From the NCBI RefSeq assembly GCF_000255295.1, contig NC_017030.1, forward strand, positions 8,778,328 to 8,842,327: a stretch of 64,000 nt of DNA, read 5' to 3'. Of this stretch, positions 9,896 through 19,669 are shown one piece after another. The position numbers and the translations under genes were made by a program. The notes beneath the pieces are model-generated. The model was not told the DNA's origin. It saw only the letters and a program-made list of their open reading frames with translations, and searched no databases. Source of the DNA: Corallococcus coralloides DSM 2259. GTDB taxonomy: Bacteria; Myxococcota; Myxococcia; Myxococcales; Myxococcaceae. Each line of letters begins with the position of its first letter. Position 1 is the first letter of the stretch.

Positions 9896-10798
9896 ATGCT
9901 CACGAAGCTTCTGTCCCGCCCCCTCGCGCTGGCCCCGGCCCCCAAGCCCGTGGTCCCCGCCGCGCCCCTGGTCAAGCCCGCGCCAATCCAGAACACGGCG
10001 GTGCGCGCGTTCCAGGGGACCAGCGGGTTCGAGTCGGCCCGGCCCACGAAGCCCCTCCTGCCCCCGCCTCCGCCCCTCGACCTCGGGAAGCTCCTCAACC
10101 CTCGCCGCGCCGCCGTGGAGGAGGCCCTGGAGACGGGCAACACGGTGCCCTTCACCAACACGGACGGGAAGACGGAGCAGGTCTCCGTCACGCAGCTCCC
10201 CCCCGGCTTCGCTGGTGGCGGTGACGATGTCTACGTCGTCACCGTGGGGGACGACCGGTTCACCGTGAGGGTCGAGGCGGGCGCCGACGTGGACGCGGAG
10301 GCCGCCCTCGCCCAGGTCATCGATTCGTACAGCGAGACGCCGGAGGACCTCCGGGGCTCGCTCGAGCGCGTCGTCATCGCGAAGGACGCGGATCCGGACG
10401 GAGCCGCCGCGCGGGCCGGAGACGGCACCATCACCTTCTACAACGGCGGGTCCTACGTGACGGACGACATCTTCCATCACGAGATCGGCCACCTCATCGG
10501 CCGGCAGGTGGAGAATGCCAACGACGGCATCCTGTCCGGCATCTTCGAGAAGCTCGCGGGCGAGCCGCCCCCCATCCCCGACGGCTGGGCGGAAGCCGCC
10601 GCCGCGGACGGCAACCACCTCAACGACTACACGGAGGACAGCTTCAACGACTCCGGCGTCTACACGGAGGACTTCGCGGAGGCCTGGTCCGAGTACATGC
10701 GCGCGCTCGACGGCGGCCCCGAGGCCCTGGCCGAGTTCGAGCGGACGTATCCCGAGCGCTCCGAAATCCTCGAGGACATCTACCCGCCGCCGGCCTGA
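9896..10798 (+). CDS. putative HEXXH zinc metalloprotease
   Basis: 300-residue protein. Residues 1-65 are Pro/Ala-rich without a clear cleavable signal peptide. The C-terminal part contains HHEIGHLIG (about residues 195-203, HEXXH zinc motif) and, about 60 residues later, TEDFAEAWSEY, whose Glu residues could supply the third zinc ligand as in gluzincin-type or lethal-factor-like peptidases. The region between is acidic. AGGAG 8 bases upstream supports ATG 9896, and it lies in the loop of a perfect hairpin. The 3' end overlaps the 3' end of the opposite-strand CHAT-protease gene by 19 bases. Substrate and export route are unknown. Confidence 0.7.
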   Translation: MLTKLLSRPLALAPAPKPVVPAAPLVKPAPIQNTAVRAFQGTSGFESARPTKPLLPPPPPLDLGKLLNPRRAAVEEALETGNTVPFTNTDGKTEQVSVTQLPPGFAGGGDDVYVVTVGDDRFTVRVEAGADVDAEAALAQVIDSYSETPEDLRGSLERVVIAKDADPDGAAARAGDGTITFYNGGSYVTDDIFHHEIGHLIGRQVENANDGILSGIFEKLAGEPPPIPDGWAEAAAADGNHLNDYTEDSFNDSGVYTEDFAEAWSEYMRALDGGPEALAEFERTYPERSEILEDIYPPPA

Positions 10799-13700
10799 GC
10801 CCTCGCGCCCGTGTCGAGCCATCGCAGCGGCGTGTCCCGCCCCATGGCGATGAAGGGCGCCCAGTAGTGCGGATGGGGCTGCGCGATTCTGAGCTCCCGC
10901 ATCGCCTCACGCAGCGCCGTGGCCAGGCCTTCACCACCGAGCAGGTGGCGATAGTAGGTCTCCATCAACGTGCGCGTCGTCGCGTCGTCCACCTTCCAGA
11001 GACTCATCACCACCGTCTCCGCGCCCGCCACCAGGAAGGCCCGGCGCAGACCGTAGACGCCCTGGCCTCGCCGGACGGCGCCCCGGCCCGTGTCGCACGC
11101 GGACAGCACCACCAGCTGCGTGCCCCACAGGTCCAGCCCCGCCAGCTCCAGCGCCGTCACCAGCGCGCTGTCGGACGTGCTCTTCTTCTCCGTCTCCCCC
11201 GCGAGCAGCAGGCCGGAGCGCAGCAGCGGATCCGGCGGGCGCGCGGCCTGAGGATCCTCGCCCAGCGCTCCGAAGGTCGCGACGGCTCGCGCGTTCTCCG
11301 GCGCGGCGGCGTCTTCCAGGAAGAAGCCGTGGGTCGCCAGGTGGAGGATGCCCGGCGTGCGTAGGTGCAGCAGCCGCTCCTTGGTCGCGTTCGGGCCCAG
11401 GAACAGCTGCGCCTGCGGGAACAGGCGCTGGATGGCCTCCGCCTCCTCGCGCGAGCCCGGCAGCGGCACCGGCGCCCAGTCGCGCGCCACCAGGTCCTCG
11501 CGCCGCAGCGAAGGCGAACGCTCCGCCACCACGGACGCGCCTCCCACGGAGGCTTGCAGCCCCGTGTTGAAGGCCGGATCCGCCAGCACCACCACCGAGG
11601 ACGCGGGACGCGGCTGCTGCGGCCGGGGCAACAGGTCCTTGCCGGACGTCACGTAGGTGAAGTCGTAGCTGTCCACCAGGTACTGCCGCCCGTCGTGCAA
11701 CGCCGCGAAGGGCACCAGCGCCAGCTGACCATCCGGTGAGAGGAAGAGGCGGCGGGCCTTCCCCAGGAGCGGGAGCAGCGGCTGGAACGCGAGCTGGTAG
11801 AGCGCGTGGGCGGAGTCCTCGAAGGCGGCGTCCCGGCGGGCCAGCGCGTCCCGCAGGCTGGAGGCCGCGGCTTCGATGGGCTCCGCGGGCCCCAGGTCCA
11901 ACGCGCGGATGTCCCCGTCGGGCAGGAGCACCAACGCCAGACAGCGGAGATGCGCCGTGCCCGTTCCCAGCACGAGGGGACGGTCCTCGTAGGTGATGAA
12001 CTCCACGAGCGCGCCATCATCCGGCAGGGCGCCAGCGACACGGTCGACGATGTCACCGGGCGCGGGCAGCGCGGCCAACGCGCGCAGCGGCGCGGAACGG
12101 CTGGCGAGCGTCGCCTCCAACGCATCGCCCTGCTCGGTCAGCGCCGTGAGCTGCCGCTGATAGGCGGACGGCGTGAGCGCGCCGAGCCCGTGCAGCGAAA
12201 GACTGGCCAGCTGGGTGCGCAGCTTGCGCAGCCGCTCGAAGGTGCCGCGCTCCTCCTCGCCCAGGCTCCGGTAGACCGCTCGGGAGATGTCCGCCGTCTC
12301 CTCCACGGAGCGCCCCTTGAGCAGCAGCGCGGCGCTCAAGGCCAGACGCCGGACGTTGGCGGAGTCCGGGTGCGTGCGCACGAGCGCGTAGAGCTGCTCC
12401 TCGTCCGCGCGCAGGTGCTGGAGGAAGCTGGCCAGCCGAGCCTCGGAGAACTCGAGCGCCTCGCGGCGCAGGCGCTGCTCGGAGACCCCGAAGGCGCGCG
12501 TGAACAAGGGCACCGCGTCATCCAGGCGATGCTGCGCCAGCCGCAGGAGCGCCAGGTTGTTGAGCGACGCCGCGAGGTCCGGATGGTTCCGGCCCAGCAC
12601 GGCTTCACGAATGGCCAGCGCGCGCTCGTAGAGCGGCTCCGCCTGGCTGTACTTCCCCTGGTCCCGGTAGAGCGTGGCCAGGTTGTTGAGCGAGCCGGCG
12701 ACATCCGGATGCCTCTTGCCGAGCACCTCCTCCCAGATGGCCAGCGCGCGCGCGTAGAGCGGCTCCGCCCGGTCGTACTTCCCCTGCTTCCGGTACAGGG
12801 TGGCCAGGTTGTTGAGCGAAGCCGCCACGTGCGGGTGGTGCTTGCCGAACGCCTTCTCCCAGAGCCGGAACGCCCGCGCGTAGAGCGGCTCCGCCCGGTC
12901 GTACTTCCCCTGCGCCTGATAGAGCGTGGCCAGGTTGTTGAGCGCGGCGGCCAGGTCCGAAGGGCTGCCGTCCGTCGCCGCCTCACGGATGGCCAGCGCC
13001 CGCGCGTAGAGCGGCTCCGCCCGGTCATACAGCCCCTGGTCCTGATAGAGATTGGCCAGGTTGTTGAGCGAGTCCGCGACCAGCGGATGCTTCTTGCCCA
13101 GCGCCTCCTCCCGGATGGAGAGCGCGCGCAGGCCCAGCGGCTCCGCCCGGCCGTACTGGCCCTGGTCCTGGTAGAGCGTGGCCAGCGTGTCGAGCGAGTC
13201 CGCGACCAGCGGAGCCTCCTTGCCCAGCGCCGACTCGCGCAGGGCGAGCGCCCGCACGTAGAGCGGCTCCGCCCGGCCATACAGCCCCTGCTCCCGGTAG
13301 AGCAGCGCCAGGTTGTTGAGCGAGTCCGCGACGGTGAGGTGGTGCTTGCCGAGCACCGTCTCCCGCAAATCCAACCCGCGCGAGTAGAGCGGCTCCGCGC
13401 GGCTGTAGAGCCCCTGCTGCTGGTAGAGATTGGCCAGGTTGTTGAGGGACTCGGCGAAGGCGGACTGGTTCTCGCTGAGGGTCACCTCCTGGCTGGCGAA
13501 CGCGCCCATGCGGCGGCGCTTGTCCATGCTGAACAGGTTGTTCGTCCGCCGGGACATGGCATGCCCGTGGTCGTAGAAGCCCCCGGCCTGACGGTCCGTC
13601 TCCATGTTGGGGGAGGCGGCGAAGCTCAGCAGCGAGGCCACCGTGACGGCCTTCGCGGCGTCGTCGTTCACCACCGCTTCCCGGATGGCCAGCGCGCGCT

Positions 13701-13995
13701 CGTGGGCGACGCCCGCCCGGGCGAAGTCGCCCTGGAGGCGGTACACCTCTCCCAGCAGGTTCAGGCAGTAGGCCACGTCCGGATGCGAGCCCCCGAGCAC
13801 GGCCTCCCGCAGCGCCAGGGCGTGCTCACCGGGCGCCACGGCCTCCGCGTACCGGCCCTCCTCGTAGAGCGTCGCGGACCGGTCATAGGCCTGGAGCGCC
13901 TCCGCCAACCGCGGGTCCGAGGGCTCCCGCACCGCCGGCATGAGCGAGGCACACCCCAGTGCCATCATCACCATGCACCCGAGAACCCACCGCAT
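10780..13995 (-). CDS. TPR-CHAT protease-like lipoprotein
   Basis: 1071 residues. The short signal peptide ends in MALGC (Cys15), predicting a lipoprotein. Residues about 40-110 and 180-500 are TPRs of the kinesin-light-chain type, including seven near-identical 42-residue units (LNNLATLYxxQGxYDRAEPLYARALAI). The C-terminal third is a CHAT (caspase-like) peptidase domain with catalytic His in LHLATHGFF (near 888) and Cys in VLSACDTGRG (near 963), then GLRRAFLVAGAETVVMSLW. CHAT proteases cleave specific protein substrates, with TPRs acting as sensors. An excellent ribosome site (AGGAGGAG) precedes ATG 13995. A periplasmic or outer-membrane location is inferred from the lipobox. The convergent HEXXH protease is a possible substrate or partner by proximity only. 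Confidence 0.88.
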   Translation of the reverse strand: MRWVLGCMVMMALGCASLMPAVREPSDPRLAEALQAYDRSATLYEEGRYAEAVAPGEHALALREAVLGGSHPDVAYCLNLLGEVYRLQGDFARAGVAHERALAIREAVVNDDAAKAVTVASLLSFAASPNMETDRQAGGFYDHGHAMSRRTNNLFSMDKRRRMGAFASQEVTLSENQSAFAESLNNLANLYQQQGLYSRAEPLYSRGLDLRETVLGKHHLTVADSLNNLALLYREQGLYGRAEPLYVRALALRESALGKEAPLVADSLDTLATLYQDQGQYGRAEPLGLRALSIREEALGKKHPLVADSLNNLANLYQDQGLYDRAEPLYARALAIREAATDGSPSDLAAALNNLATLYQAQGKYDRAEPLYARAFRLWEKAFGKHHPHVAASLNNLATLYRKQGKYDRAEPLYARALAIWEEVLGKRHPDVAGSLNNLATLYRDQGKYSQAEPLYERALAIREAVLGRNHPDLAASLNNLALLRLAQHRLDDAVPLFTRAFGVSEQRLRREALEFSEARLASFLQHLRADEEQLYALVRTHPDSANVRRLALSAALLLKGRSVEETADISRAVYRSLGEEERGTFERLRKLRTQLASLSLHGLGALTPSAYQRQLTALTEQGDALEATLASRSAPLRALAALPAPGDIVDRVAGALPDDGALVEFITYEDRPLVLGTGTAHLRCLALVLLPDGDIRALDLGPAEPIEAAASSLRDALARRDAAFEDSAHALYQLAFQPLLPLLGKARRLFLSPDGQLALVPFAALHDGRQYLVDSYDFTYVTSGKDLLPRPQQPRPASSVVVLADPAFNTGLQASVGGASVVAERSPSLRREDLVARDWAPVPLPGSREEAEAIQRLFPQAQLFLGPNATKERLLHLRTPGILHLATHGFFLEDAAAPENARAVATFGALGEDPQAARPPDPLLRSGLLLAGETEKKSTSDSALVTALELAGLDLWGTQLVVLSACDTGRGAVRRGQGVYGLRRAFLVAGAETVVMSLWKVDDATTRTLMETYYRHLLGGEGLATALREAMRELRIAQPHPHYWAPFIAMGRDTPLRWLDTGARAQAGGG
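12565..13446 (-). repeat. seven tandem 126-bp repeats encoding 42-residue TPR units
   Basis: The starts of the conserved LNNLA block recur at exact 126-base intervals (first block ends at 13446, eighth at 12564), with strong nucleotide similarity. Such arrays expand or contract by recombination, so repeat number probably varies between strains. Confidence 0.8.
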
Positions 13996-14098
13996 GCCGA
14001 CTCCTCCTGGGGACCGGGATGACCCATCCGAGTCCCCCTTCCCGACTTAGAGGCAGGGACCCCAAGAATCATGCAGGAACGTGTGCGCGGAGCACTTC

Positions 14099-14743
14099 CT
14101 ACTGGCCATACCCCCGGAATTGCTGGAACACGCGCTCCATTTCAGCGTCGTCCAGCACCACGGGCTCGCCAATCTGGAGCGCGCGCCAATACATGGCCGC
14201 CAGCGTCTCCACCTCCACCGCCAGCTTCCAGGCCGCTGCCAGGTCCCCGCCCATGGCGACCATGCCGTGGTTGGCCAGCAGGCACGCCTTGCGGCCCTCC
14301 AGGGCCACCATCATGTGCCGCGCCAGCTCCGGCGTTCCAAACGTCGCGTACTCCGCGCACCGGATGTCCGTGCCGCCCGCCGCGGACACCATGTAGTGGA
14401 AGGCGGGGATGCCCCGGCGCAGGCACGCCAGCGTGGTGCTGAACATGCTGTGCGTGTGCAGCACCGCGCCCACCTCCGGCCGCGCCTGGAGGATGTCCCG
14501 GTGCAGCTGCCACTCGGTGGACGGCTTGCGGTGGCCCTCGTGCGAGCCGTCGAAGCGCATGAGGACCAGGTCCTCCGGCGTCATCGTCTCGTAGTTCATC
14601 CCGGACGGCGTGAGGAGGAAGCCGCCCTCCACCCGCTGGCTCAGGTTGCCGGAGGTGCCCTGGTTCAGCCCGGACGTGTTCATCCGCCGCGAGGTGGCCA
14701 CCATCGCCTCGCGCAAGTCCTGGTGGCCCCCTGCCCCGCTCAC
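14099..14743 (-). CDS. class II aldolase, probable methylthioribulose-1-phosphate / 5-deoxyribulose-1-phosphate aldolase
   Basis: 214-residue member of the class II (zinc) aldolase/adducin family. Zinc ligands are visible in VLHTHSMF and [11 protein letters not shown], with a conserved Glu in PSTEWQLH. It starts at GTG 14743, overlapping the mtnA stop as GTGA, so it is translationally coupled to mtnA. In the DHAP shunt of Rhodospirillum and some E. coli (Ald2/DrdI), such an aldolase next to an MtnA homologue splits the MtnA product into dihydroxyacetone phosphate and an aldehyde. L-fuculose-phosphate aldolase is the generic alternative name. Substrate assignment rests on operon position. The last 103 bases before the CHAT gene hold only that gene's ribosome site. 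Confidence 0.8.
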   Translation of the reverse strand: MSGAGGHQDLREAMVATSRRMNTSGLNQGTSGNLSQRVEGGFLLTPSGMNYETMTPEDLVLMRFDGSHEGHRKPSTEWQLHRDILQARPEVGAVLHTHSMFSTTLACLRRGIPAFHYMVSAAGGTDIRCAEYATFGTPELARHMMVALEGRKACLLANHGMVAMGGDLAAAWKLAVEVETLAAMYWRALQIGEPVVLDDAEMERVFQQFRGYGQ

Positions 14744-15855
14744 TTCGCCGCGCTCCGCTGAGCGCGCCGCTCCGGGAAGAGGGACAGCATCCCCTCCTCC
14801 GTCGCCGGACACACGCCGCGCTCCGTGATGAGCGCCGTCACCAGCCGCGCGGGCGTCACGTCGAACGCGTAGTTCGCGGCGGGGCTCCCCGGCGGGGTGA
14901 TCCGCACCGTGGCGATGTCCCCCGAAGGCAGCCGGCCCGTCACGTCGCTGAGCTCCGCGCCGTCGCGCTGCTCGATGGGGATCTCCTTCACGCCGTCCTG
15001 GATGGTCCAGTCGATGGTGGGCGACGGCAGCGCCACGTAGAACGGCACGCCGTTGTCCTTCGCGGCCAGCGCCTTCAGGTACGTGCCGATCTTGTTCGCC
15101 ACATCTCCGCGCGCCGTCGTGCGGTCCGTGCCGACGATGCACAGGTCCACCTCGCCGTGCTGCATCAGGTGGCCGCCGACGTTGTCCGCGATGACGGTGT
15201 GCGGGACGCCGTGCTGCCCCAGCTCCCACGCCGTCAGCACCGCGCCCTGGTTGCGAGGACGCGTCTCATCCACCCAGACGTGCAGGGGCAGGCCCGCGTC
15301 GTGCGCCAGGTACATGGGCGCGAGCGCCGTGCCCCAGTCCACCGTGGCCAGCCAGCCGGCGTTGCAGTGCGTGAGCACGTTGAGCCGCCCCTTGCGGCCC
15401 TTCTTGTCCCAAGCCTCCTGGAACAGCTTCAGCGCGTGCTCTCCGATGGCGCGGTTGATGGCCACGTCCTCGTCGCACAGCGCCGCCGCCTGCCGGTACG
15501 CCGCCGCCACGCGCTCCGACGGCTTCAGCGGCGCGAGCACCTGGCGCATCCCATCCAGCGCCCAGTGCAGGTTCACCGCCGTGGGCCGCGTGGCCCGGAG
15601 CATGGTCAGCGCCTGCTCCAGCGCGCCGTCGGAAGCGTCCTGACGCATGGCCAGACACACGCCGTACGCCGCCGTGGCGCCGATGAGCGGTGCTCCTCGC
15701 ACCAGCATGCTGCGGATGGCATGGCCGGCTTCGTCCGCCGTGGACAGCGTCACCTTCACGAACGCGTGCGGCAGGCGCGTCTGGTCGATGACGCCGACGC
15801 TCCAGCCGTCGGACTCGACCCAGATGGAGCGCATCGGAACGCCTTGGACTTTCAT
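14740..15855 (-). CDS. mtnA: 5-methylthioribose-1-phosphate isomerase
   Basis: Isomerises methylthioribose-1-phosphate to methylthioribulose-1-phosphate in methionine salvage. The 371-residue protein belongs to the eIF2B-related family. Recognisable blocks are [33 protein letters not shown] (catalytic Cys), [24 protein letters not shown] and [20 protein letters not shown] (catalytic Asp). ATG 15855 is preceded by AGGAAG at 8 bases. It lies 25 bases downstream of mtnP and overlaps the aldolase gene. Related isomerases also accept 5-deoxyribose-1-phosphate, which matters for the role of the neighbouring aldolase. Confidence 0.96.
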   Translation of the reverse strand: MKVQGVPMRSIWVESDGWSVGVIDQTRLPHAFVKVTLSTADEAGHAIRSMLVRGAPLIGATAAYGVCLAMRQDASDGALEQALTMLRATRPTAVNLHWALDGMRQVLAPLKPSERVAAAYRQAAALCDEDVAINRAIGEHALKLFQEAWDKKGRKGRLNVLTHCNAGWLATVDWGTALAPMYLAHDAGLPLHVWVDETRPRNQGAVLTAWELGQHGVPHTVIADNVGGHLMQHGEVDLCIVGTDRTTARGDVANKIGTYLKALAAKDNGVPFYVALPSPTIDWTIQDGVKEIPIEQRDGAELSDVTGRLPSGDIATVRITPPGSPAANYAFDVTPARLVTALITERGVCPATEEGMLSLFPERRAQRSAAK

Positions 15856-15880
15856 CGCCGTGTCTTCCTTGTTCCCGCGT

Positions 15881-16765
<885 letters not shown>

Positions 16766-16809
16766 GGGGGGAGGCTCCGCTCCGGGAAAGCTCGGGATGA
16801 AGAATCGAT

Positions 16810-17511
16810 TCAGGACACGTGCGCGAACGGGTCGAGCGACGTGAAGTCGTGGACCACCGGGTGCCCGTGCCCCGGCGGAAGGGCCACCTCACCCCGGTCC
16901 AGGGCCGCGGTGCGGAAGCCCGCCTGCTTCGCCGCATCCAATTCCGCCGTGTTGTCGGAGAGGAACAGGATGTCGCCGGGCACCAACTCCAGCGCCTGGG
17001 CAATCTTCGTGTACGACGCCGCCTCCACCTTGGGTCCGGTGGTGGTGTCGAAGTAGCCGGAGAACACCGGCGTCAGGTCGCCCTCCACGCTGTAGCCAAA
17101 AATCAGCTTCTGCGCGGCGATGCTGCCGGAGGAATAGACATACAGGCGCAAGCCCTTCGCGTGCCATTCACGCAGGGCCCGGGCCGCGTCCGCGTGGACG
17201 TGGCCCTTGATTTCGCCGCGCGCGTAGCCGTCCGCCCAGATGAGCCCCTGGAGCGTCTTGAGCGGCGTGGCCTTGCGGTCCTCGTCCAGCCAGCGCTGGA
17301 GCAGCGCGACGGTGCCCACGTCGCCCAGGGCCGGTTCACCCGCGAGCGTGCGGGCGTCCGACAGGCACTGGCGCACGGCGGCCTCCTGCCCGTGCGTGGC
17401 GACGTACTCCGCCAGGTGCTTCCGGGCGAAGGGGAAGAGCACGTCCTTCACGAAGGCGATGGAGCTGGTGGTGCCTTCGATGTCCGTGACGACCGCCTTG
17501 GGGACACTCAC
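16810..17511 (-). CDS. mtnC: acireductone synthase (enolase-phosphatase)
   Basis: HAD-family enzyme that enolises 2,3-diketo-5-methylthiopentyl-1-phosphate and removes the phosphate to give acireductone. The 233-residue product shows VVTDIEGTTSSIAFV (nucleophile Asp and the family-specific EGTT), VYSSGSIAAQKLIFG, GPKVEAASY and FLSDNTAELDAA. I place the start at GTG 17511, overlapping the mtnD stop as GTGA and giving VSVPKAVVTDIEG. The longer frame to 17676 only reads through mtnD out of frame. It is the third gene of the operon. Confidence 0.95.
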   Translation of the reverse strand: MSVPKAVVTDIEGTTSSIAFVKDVLFPFARKHLAEYVATHGQEAAVRQCLSDARTLAGEPALGDVGTVALLQRWLDEDRKATPLKTLQGLIWADGYARGEIKGHVHADAARALREWHAKGLRLYVYSSGSIAAQKLIFGYSVEGDLTPVFSGYFDTTTGPKVEAASYTKIAQALELVPGDILFLSDNTAELDAAKQAGFRTAALDRGEVALPPGHGHPVVHDFTSLDPFAHVS

Positions 17512-18053
17512 GGCGCGTACTTCGGGAAGCGCTCGGCGATGGTCTCGCCGGTGAAGTGGCCCACCCAACCGTCCGGGCGGATGAAGAAGCGGATGGCGGC
17601 GAACCGGGGCGAGGCGCCCATGTCGAACCAGTGCTTCATGCCTTCCGGCACGCTGATGAGGTCGCCGCGCGTGCACTCCACCTGGAAGACCTTGTCGCCC
17701 GCGTGCAGGTAGAAGCAGCCGCTGCCCTCCACCATGATGCGCGACTCATCCTCCGTGTGGGCGTGCTCGGAGAGGAACTTCGCGCGGGCGGCCTCCACGT
17801 TGGGGGCGTCCGGCTTGATGCGCGCCACGTCCACGGTGTTGTAGCCGTGGGCCTTCATCTCCGCGTCCACGATGTGCTTGTAGGCCGCGAGGACCTCTTC
17901 CTGGCCCGCGCCTTCCGGCAGGTCCACGGATGCATTCACTCGCTCGAAGCGCACGCCCGCGGGCTTCAGCTCGCGACGGATGTCCTCCGGTTCGGTGAAG
18001 ACGCCCAGCGGCGCCTCCGGCTGGTGGTCGTTGTAGACAATCAGCTTGCTCAT
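17508..18053 (-). CDS. mtnD: acireductone dioxygenase
   Basis: Cupin-fold metalloenzyme that oxidises acireductone. With Fe it yields the keto acid precursor of methionine plus formate; with Ni it gives methylthiopropionate, CO and formate. The 181-residue protein carries the full metal site: His97, His99 and Glu103 in EHAHTEDE, and His141 in MKHWFD. The start ATG overlaps the mtnB stop (ATGA). The transaminase that finishes methionine salvage is not in the window. Confidence 0.96.
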   Translation of the reverse strand: MSKLIVYNDHQPEAPLGVFTEPEDIRRELKPAGVRFERVNASVDLPEGAGQEEVLAAYKHIVDAEMKAHGYNTVDVARIKPDAPNVEAARAKFLSEHAHTEDESRIMVEGSGCFYLHAGDKVFQVECTRGDLISVPEGMKHWFDMGASPRFAAIRFFIRPDGWVGHFTGETIAERFPKYAP

Positions 18054-18679
18054 CGCCGCACCTTCATCTTCTCGAGTTCGTACGTCAGCAGGTGTTCCAG
18101 CGCCACCACGTGGCGGCGGGCCTCGGCCATGCTCCGGCCCCAGGTGTAGAGCCCGTGGCCGGCAATGAGATACGCGACCAGGTCCGTGCGTTTCGCGAGC
18201 ATCGCGGTCACCTTGTCCGCGAGCCGGGGGATGTCCTGGTCGTTGGGGAAGATGGGGATGGACACCGCCGCCTCGTGCGTGCGCGTGTCGCCCAGGGCCT
18301 TGAGCAATTCGAAGTCCTGGAGCACCAGCTCGCCTTCCGCAAGCCGCAGGTTCGACAGGAGCGCGGCCACCACGGAGTGCGTGTGCAGCACGGCCTGCGC
18401 CTCCGGCCGGTCTCGGTAGAGCTGCAGGTGAAGGGGCGTCTCCGCGGACGAGCCCTTGGGCGGCGGCGCATGGATGTCCGCGACCAGGATGTCCGCCTCC
18501 ACCAATTCGCCCTTGTCCACGCCGGAGCGGGTGACGGCGGCGGTGCGGGCATCCAGCCTGCGGGAGAAGTTGCCGCTGGTGGCGGGCACGAAGTTGCGCA
18601 CGCTCAAGAAGCGGCCCACTTCGACGATTTCACGGGCCGCTTCGGACAGGGTCGCGGCGGGGGCCGGGTCGATGCTCAT
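18050..18679 (-). CDS. mtnB: methylthioribulose-1-phosphate dehydratase
   Basis: Dehydrates methylthioribulose-1-phosphate to the 2,3-diketo phosphate. The 209-residue class II aldolase-family protein has zinc ligands in VLHTHSVVA and AGHGLYTWG and the MtnB hallmark IPIFPNDQDIPRLA. ATG 18679 (MSIDPAPAA) is preceded by GAGGG at 5 bases and is preferred to the longer frame from 18763. It is the first gene of the mtnB-D-C-P-A-aldolase operon, so the promoter should lie in 18680-18812. No SAM-type riboswitch fold was evident there by eye. Confidence 0.94.
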   Translation of the reverse strand: MSIDPAPAATLSEAAREIVEVGRFLSVRNFVPATSGNFSRRLDARTAAVTRSGVDKGELVEADILVADIHAPPPKGSSAETPLHLQLYRDRPEAQAVLHTHSVVAALLSNLRLAEGELVLQDFELLKALGDTRTHEAAVSIPIFPNDQDIPRLADKVTAMLAKRTDLVAYLIAGHGLYTWGRSMAEARRHVVALEHLLTYELEKMKVRR

Positions 18680-18775
18680 CCATCCCTCGGGGGAGCTTGA
18701 GGACGCGATGAAACATCGCGTTGATGACACGGAGCATAATCCGGCGCTCACTGGTAGGCGCAAGGGAACGCGACG

Positions 18776-18794
18776 CAGGACGTCATGCGTCCTG
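18776..18794 (-). terminator. hairpin downstream of the alpha/beta hydrolase gene
   Basis: CAGGACG (18776-18782) and CGTCCTG (18788-18794) form a perfect 7-bp stem with a 5-base loop, 19 bases after the minus-strand hydrolase stop and before mtnB. No U-run follows, so efficiency as an intrinsic terminator is doubtful. Confidence 0.35.
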
Positions 18795-18812
18795 TCACTC
18801 CTGCCGGGCTGC

Positions 18813-19625
18813 TCAGGTCCCGTCGAGCGCGAACGTGGCCAGCCGCGCGAACTCCTGCTGCCCGTCCCGCTCCAGCACGTCGTTGTGGCCCGCGCCCGGC
18901 ACGGTCACCACGCGCGCGTGCGGGAAGCGCTGGCCCAGCGTGCGGCCCATGTCCACGGGGACCACTTCGTCCTGCTCGCCGTGGATGATGAGGACGGGGA
19001 TGGGGATGTCCTTGGCCTTGTCGAGCGACTGGTAGCGGTCGCGCATCAGCAGCGACGCGGGCAGGAAGGGCACGGTGCGCTGGCCCATGGCGACCATGGA
19101 CGTGTACGGCGACACCAGCACCATGCGCGCACCGTATCCGCGCCGGGCCATCTCCACCGCGACGCCGGTGCCCAGGCTGCGCCCGCTGAGCACGACGTCC
19201 TCCGGCTTCACGCCCTGCTCGCGGAGGAACTGGAGCGCGGCCTCCGCGGACGCGTACAGGCCCGCCTCCGACGGACTGCCCGGCGACGCGCCGTAGCCCG
19301 GGTACTCCACCGCGAGGAAGCCCAGCCCCGCGTCTCCCAGCGCCTGCCCCAGGCCCTGCTGCCACAGGAGCTGCTCGCCGTTGCCGTGGAAGTGCACCAC
19401 GGTGGGGGCTCCCGGCGGCGCGGGCAGGTAGAAGCGGTCCACGTTGAGACCGGTGGCCAGCGGCACCACGCCGAAGCCGGGCTGGTCGCGCAGCTTCGAG
19501 GGCTCCGTGTGGGGCGCGGGGTAGATGAGGGAGCGCTGCGCGGCGAAGGCGAGTGCGCACAGCGCGAGGTACAGCATGCCGGTGACGAGGACGAAGGCCA
19601 TGAGGAGGCGGCGGAGGCGTTGCAC
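18813..19625 (-). CDS. alpha/beta hydrolase, membrane-anchored (BEM46/ABHD13-like)
   Basis: 270 residues with one N-terminal hydrophobic helix (about 8-28), so the catalytic domain is probably exposed on the periplasmic side. Catalytic triad candidates are Ser in LSGRSLGTG, Asp in HGEQDEVVPV and His in PGAGHNDV; HFHGNG supplies the oxyanion region. The family includes esterases/thioesterases acting on lipids, but the substrate is not predictable. The start is GTG 19625 with GGAG 8 bases upstream. It lies downstream of the kinase gene on the same strand with a 44-base gap. Confidence 0.88.
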   Translation of the reverse strand: MQRLRRLLMAFVLVTGMLYLALCALAFAAQRSLIYPAPHTEPSKLRDQPGFGVVPLATGLNVDRFYLPAPPGAPTVVHFHGNGEQLLWQQGLGQALGDAGLGFLAVEYPGYGASPGSPSEAGLYASAEAALQFLREQGVKPEDVVLSGRSLGTGVAVEMARRGYGARMVLVSPYTSMVAMGQRTVPFLPASLLMRDRYQSLDKAKDIPIPVLIIHGEQDEVVPVDMGRTLGQRFPHARVVTVPGAGHNDVLERDGQQEFARLATFALDGT

Positions 19626-19669
19626 GCTCGCACTCCATCACACCGCGCGCCGCCCGGGCGACAGAAGGC

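Noticed and set aside
12565..13446. regular repeats suggestive of a CRISPR array
   Set aside because: The 126-base period is a whole number of codons in a TPR gene. There are no short identical repeats with unique spacers and no cas genes.
11806..14022. 738-codon open frame opposite the TPR-CHAT gene
   Set aside because: It mirrors the 126-bp TPR repeats, is Arg/Gln/Val-rich, and the minus-strand product has clear motifs and a strong ribosome site.
18680..18812. SAM-responsive riboswitch before the methionine salvage operon
   Set aside because: No conserved SAM aptamer core or matching helices were visible; only a simple 7-bp hairpin belonging to the upstream gene's 3' side.
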